The translations under genes were made by a program, and so were the position numbers. From an uncultured Prevotella sp. (GTDB lineage Bacteria > Bacteroidota > Bacteroidia > Bacteroidales > Bacteroidaceae), in the NCBI GenBank assembly GCA_934217675.1, contig CAKQCV010000008.1, positions 1 to 64,000 on the forward strand: 64,000 bases of DNA, read 5' to 3'. Shown here one piece after another: positions 62,359 to 64,000 of this stretch (the first letter of the stretch is position 1; every line of letters begins with the position of its first letter). The notes beneath the pieces were generated by a model, which ran no database searches, was not told the origin of the DNA, and saw only the letters and a list, made by a program, of their open reading frames with translations.

Positions 62359-63603
62359 ATGCAACACCTAACGAACATATCCCCCCGCTTCCTCGCAGCA
62401 AGCCGCCACGCCTGCCGCAAGTTAGCCTATATATGTTTCGTTATAGTCGCCCTCGTTGCCACCAGTTGCGAGCGCGAGCCCGACCTACATCTCCACCAAG
62501 GTGGCAAGGATGTTGACATGGAGCTTCCTGCCATCGACCTCGACCTGAAGGTGGTTTGGGACTATCTCTTCAAATACGGAGTGGAATACGACTGGCAGGC
62601 GGAATGGATTTATGGATGGGACGAGACCGACGAGTCGCTCTTCGGTCCTATCGGCTACACGGAGCCTACGGCTTTCGACATCCGCAGATACTACACGGGG
62701 CAGACGCAGTATGGCGCGCACCGCTCTCCATACACGCACACCATCACCGACCGCTACCTGTCGGCAAGGTTCGACTTCGGTTTCTGGGACATCTTAACAT
62801 GGAACGACATACAGACGCCCGACGGCGTGCAGAGCGTGCGCATCGATGAGACATCTACTTACGACTACGTGACGGCAAACACCGGGCAGACCATGAACTC
62901 GGCGATGTATAACGCTCCGAAATTTACGCGCTCGTTCTACCAGCCGGAGGAGCTGTTTGCAGGCTATGAGAGCGGCATCGAGATCAACAAGAACCTTGAC
63001 GGCTTCACTTTCGACGAGGAGCGCAACTGCTGGGTGCGCCTGTTGGAGATGCAGCTGCAGCCGGTCACTTATATCTATCTCGTGCAGGTAATTCTGCACA
63101 ACAACAACCGCGAATACCGCAAGGTGACTGCCATCGACGGAAACGCCAATATCAGCGGCATGGCGCGCTCTGTAAACCTGAACACAGGCGTCACGGGAAC
63201 GGATGCCATCACCGTAAACTTCAACATGCGCATGAAGCAGGATTTGCAGACGAAGAGTGGTGAGCAGGTGGATGTCATCGGCGGCAAGGTGCTCACCTTC
63301 GGTATGCCGGGGCTCAATCCTCACAAGTTGAGCACACGTGCCTACATGGAGTCACTGCAGAAGGTGGCAGACGCCGACACCGGCAACCGCCACTATGTGG
63401 ATGTGAACATGCAGTTCTACAACGGCAAGGACTCCACCTTGGTCTTCGACGTCACCGACCAGGTGCGTCGGCTCTTCCGCGGCGGTGTGATAACGATAGA
63501 TGTTGACATGGACAAAGTGCCCATTCCAAACCAGAAGGGCGGCTCCGGTTTCGATGCTGTAGTGAAGGACTGGGAAGAGAAAGAATGGGAGTTTGACATG
63601 TAG
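62359..63603 (+). CDS. DUF5119-family fimbrial lipoprotein
   Basis: 414 residues from the ATG at 62359, just after an A9 run; the longer upstream frame passes through the intergenic repeats. A long lipoprotein signal (basic start, then YICFVIVALVATSC) lipidates C37. The body is rich in Asp, Thr and aromatic residues, with beta-strand pairs such as TSTYDYVTANTGQT and KVTAIDGNANISGMA, and ends with a coiled acidic tail (WEEKEWEFDM). DUF5119 lipoproteins typically lie between the DUF3575 gene and the fimbrillin gene and may be accessory or anchor subunits; the exact role is unknown. Codon use is clearly G+C-rich at third positions compared with the first 50 kb. Confidence 0.85.
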   Translation: MQHLTNISPRFLAASRHACRKLAYICFVIVALVATSCEREPDLHLHQGGKDVDMELPAIDLDLKVVWDYLFKYGVEYDWQAEWIYGWDETDESLFGPIGYTEPTAFDIRRYYTGQTQYGAHRSPYTHTITDRYLSARFDFGFWDILTWNDIQTPDGVQSVRIDETSTYDYVTANTGQTMNSAMYNAPKFTRSFYQPEELFAGYESGIEINKNLDGFTFDEERNCWVRLLEMQLQPVTYIYLVQVILHNNNREYRKVTAIDGNANISGMARSVNLNTGVTGTDAITVNFNMRMKQDLQTKSGEQVDVIGGKVLTFGMPGLNPHKLSTRAYMESLQKVADADTGNRHYVDVNMQFYNGKDSTLVFDVTDQVRRLFRGGVITIDVDMDKVPIPNQKGGSGFDAVVKDWEEKEWEFDM

Positions 63604-63615
63604 CATAAAACATCC

Positions 63616-63645
63616 TTGTGCGTCGGCGTTTCAACGCCCGTCGCC
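63616..63645 (+). repeat. Third copy of the GC-rich palindromic repeat
   Basis: A 30-base copy with TTGTGCGTCGGCGTTTCAACG instead of TTCCACG (one extra base at the loop), between the DUF5119 and fimbrillin genes. Confidence 0.85.
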
Positions 63646-63706
63646 CATAAAAGGAAAAAAATTAGAGAATTAAACAATAATATTAACATTTAAAACACGA
63701 TTTCGT

Positions 63707-64000
63707 ATGAAAAAGTATTTTATTTTCGCAGCTTCAGCTCTGGCCCTCGCCAGCTGCTCAAGCGATGACTATCTGGGCAATGACCCAGGTAACACACAAA
63801 GTGGGAATACTGCAATTCTGTTCGGTAGCGAAACGGGCAAGATTACCCGTGCTGATAAGGAAGGATCAGCTGCAGCCTCTTTTTTGAAGAATCATTTTGT
63901 TGTATTCGGTAGCAAAACGCAAGGCAATGCTACACAAACCGTTTACGACCACTACGATGTGCAATGGGTAGGTAACGATGCTGAGAAAAAAACTCAATCT
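63707..64000 (+). CDS. Mfa/FimA-type fimbrillin lipoprotein (3' end outside window)
   Basis: The first 98 residues, from the ATG at 63707, are in the window. Lipoprotein signal MKKYFIFAASALALASC, lipidated C17. The mature start has the typical FimA/Mfa layout: a low-complexity SSDDYLGNDPG stretch, an ILFGSETG strand, and an arginine site (KITRADKEG), near which a surface or Arg-specific protease may trim the precursor before strand exchange. The strand FVVFGSKTQGNATQTVYDHYDVQW follows, as in major fimbrial subunits. It is the third gene of the operon and probably the structural subunit. A type V pilus (donor-strand polymerised, lipoprotein precursor) is implied. Confidence 0.85.
   Translation, partial: MKKYFIFAASALALASCSSDDYLGNDPGNTQSGNTAILFGSETGKITRADKEGSAAASFLKNHFVVFGSKTQGNATQTVYDHYDVQWVGNDAEKKTQS

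Noticed and set aside
1..64000. tRNA or rRNA genes
   Set aside because: TTCGAAT/TTCAAAT matches (for example at 19926 and 34806) fall inside well-supported coding sequences and have no cloverleaf partners.

Overview
The window looks like chromosomal DNA from a member of the Bacteroidales, most likely Prevotella or a close relative. Evidence: AT-rich intergenic DNA, promoters of the Bacteroidetes form (-7 box TAnnTTTG, -33 TTTG or TTG about 19-22 bases upstream), a SusC/SusD pair, a Mfa/FimA-type fimbrial operon, BspA-like leucine-rich repeats, C-terminal segments resembling type IX secretion sorting domains, and the linked order parA-parB-DUF5683-lytic transglycosylase-rel. No rRNA, tRNA, CRISPR array, transposase or prophage gene was seen.

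Layout. 0-4 kb: end of a plant-polysaccharide locus (DUF5703/GH95-like protein, GH78 alpha-L-rhamnosidase). 4-14.6 kb: housekeeping genes (alaS, a MerR-type regulator, a UPF0104 membrane protein, pepD, and a pepT / cation-proton antiporter / EamA transporter operon). 14.8-26.9 kb: an unusual surface-protein cluster. A LytTR-domain-only regulator sits upstream of a 2237-residue helical rod protein carrying a dockerin, a cohesin-like domain and a sorting tail. It is followed by a second protein with two cohesin-like domains and a helical stalk, a small protein with a sorting tail, and a secreted protein built of three related units. Four half-sites with an exact 21-bp period lie between the regulator and the giant gene.

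27-36.5 kb: an M15 peptidase, an LRR-ppk1-ppx operon, and an envelope operon (lipoprotein, LptD, lipoprotein, MaoC-like hydratase). 36.8-40.5 kb: an oxaloacetate decarboxylase alpha-like protein whose biotinyl-type domain lacks the usual lysine, an HD protein, an MgtC-family protein and ndk. 40.7-48.6 kb: a pectin-type locus (pectinesterase, SusC, SusD, lipoprotein, secreted protein with sorting tail). 48.7-54.9 kb: parA, parB, DUF5683, MltD-like transglycosylase and bifunctional Rel. 55-57.8 kb: surE, lpxB and a cyclophilin. 57.8-60.1 kb: a Fur-family regulator converging on, and overlapping, a Zn/Cd-type P-type ATPase.

60.1-64 kb: an 840-bp intergenic region with a perfect 37-bp inverted repeat, a second GC hairpin, a 22-bp-spaced direct repeat and a G8 tract. 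It leads into a fimbrial operon (DUF3575, DUF5119, fimbrillin) whose intergenic gaps carry three copies of a GC-rich palindromic repeat. The direct repeat before the fimbrial operon shares a 9-mer with the array before the giant gene, which suggests, but does not prove, that LytTR-type regulation links the two surface structures.
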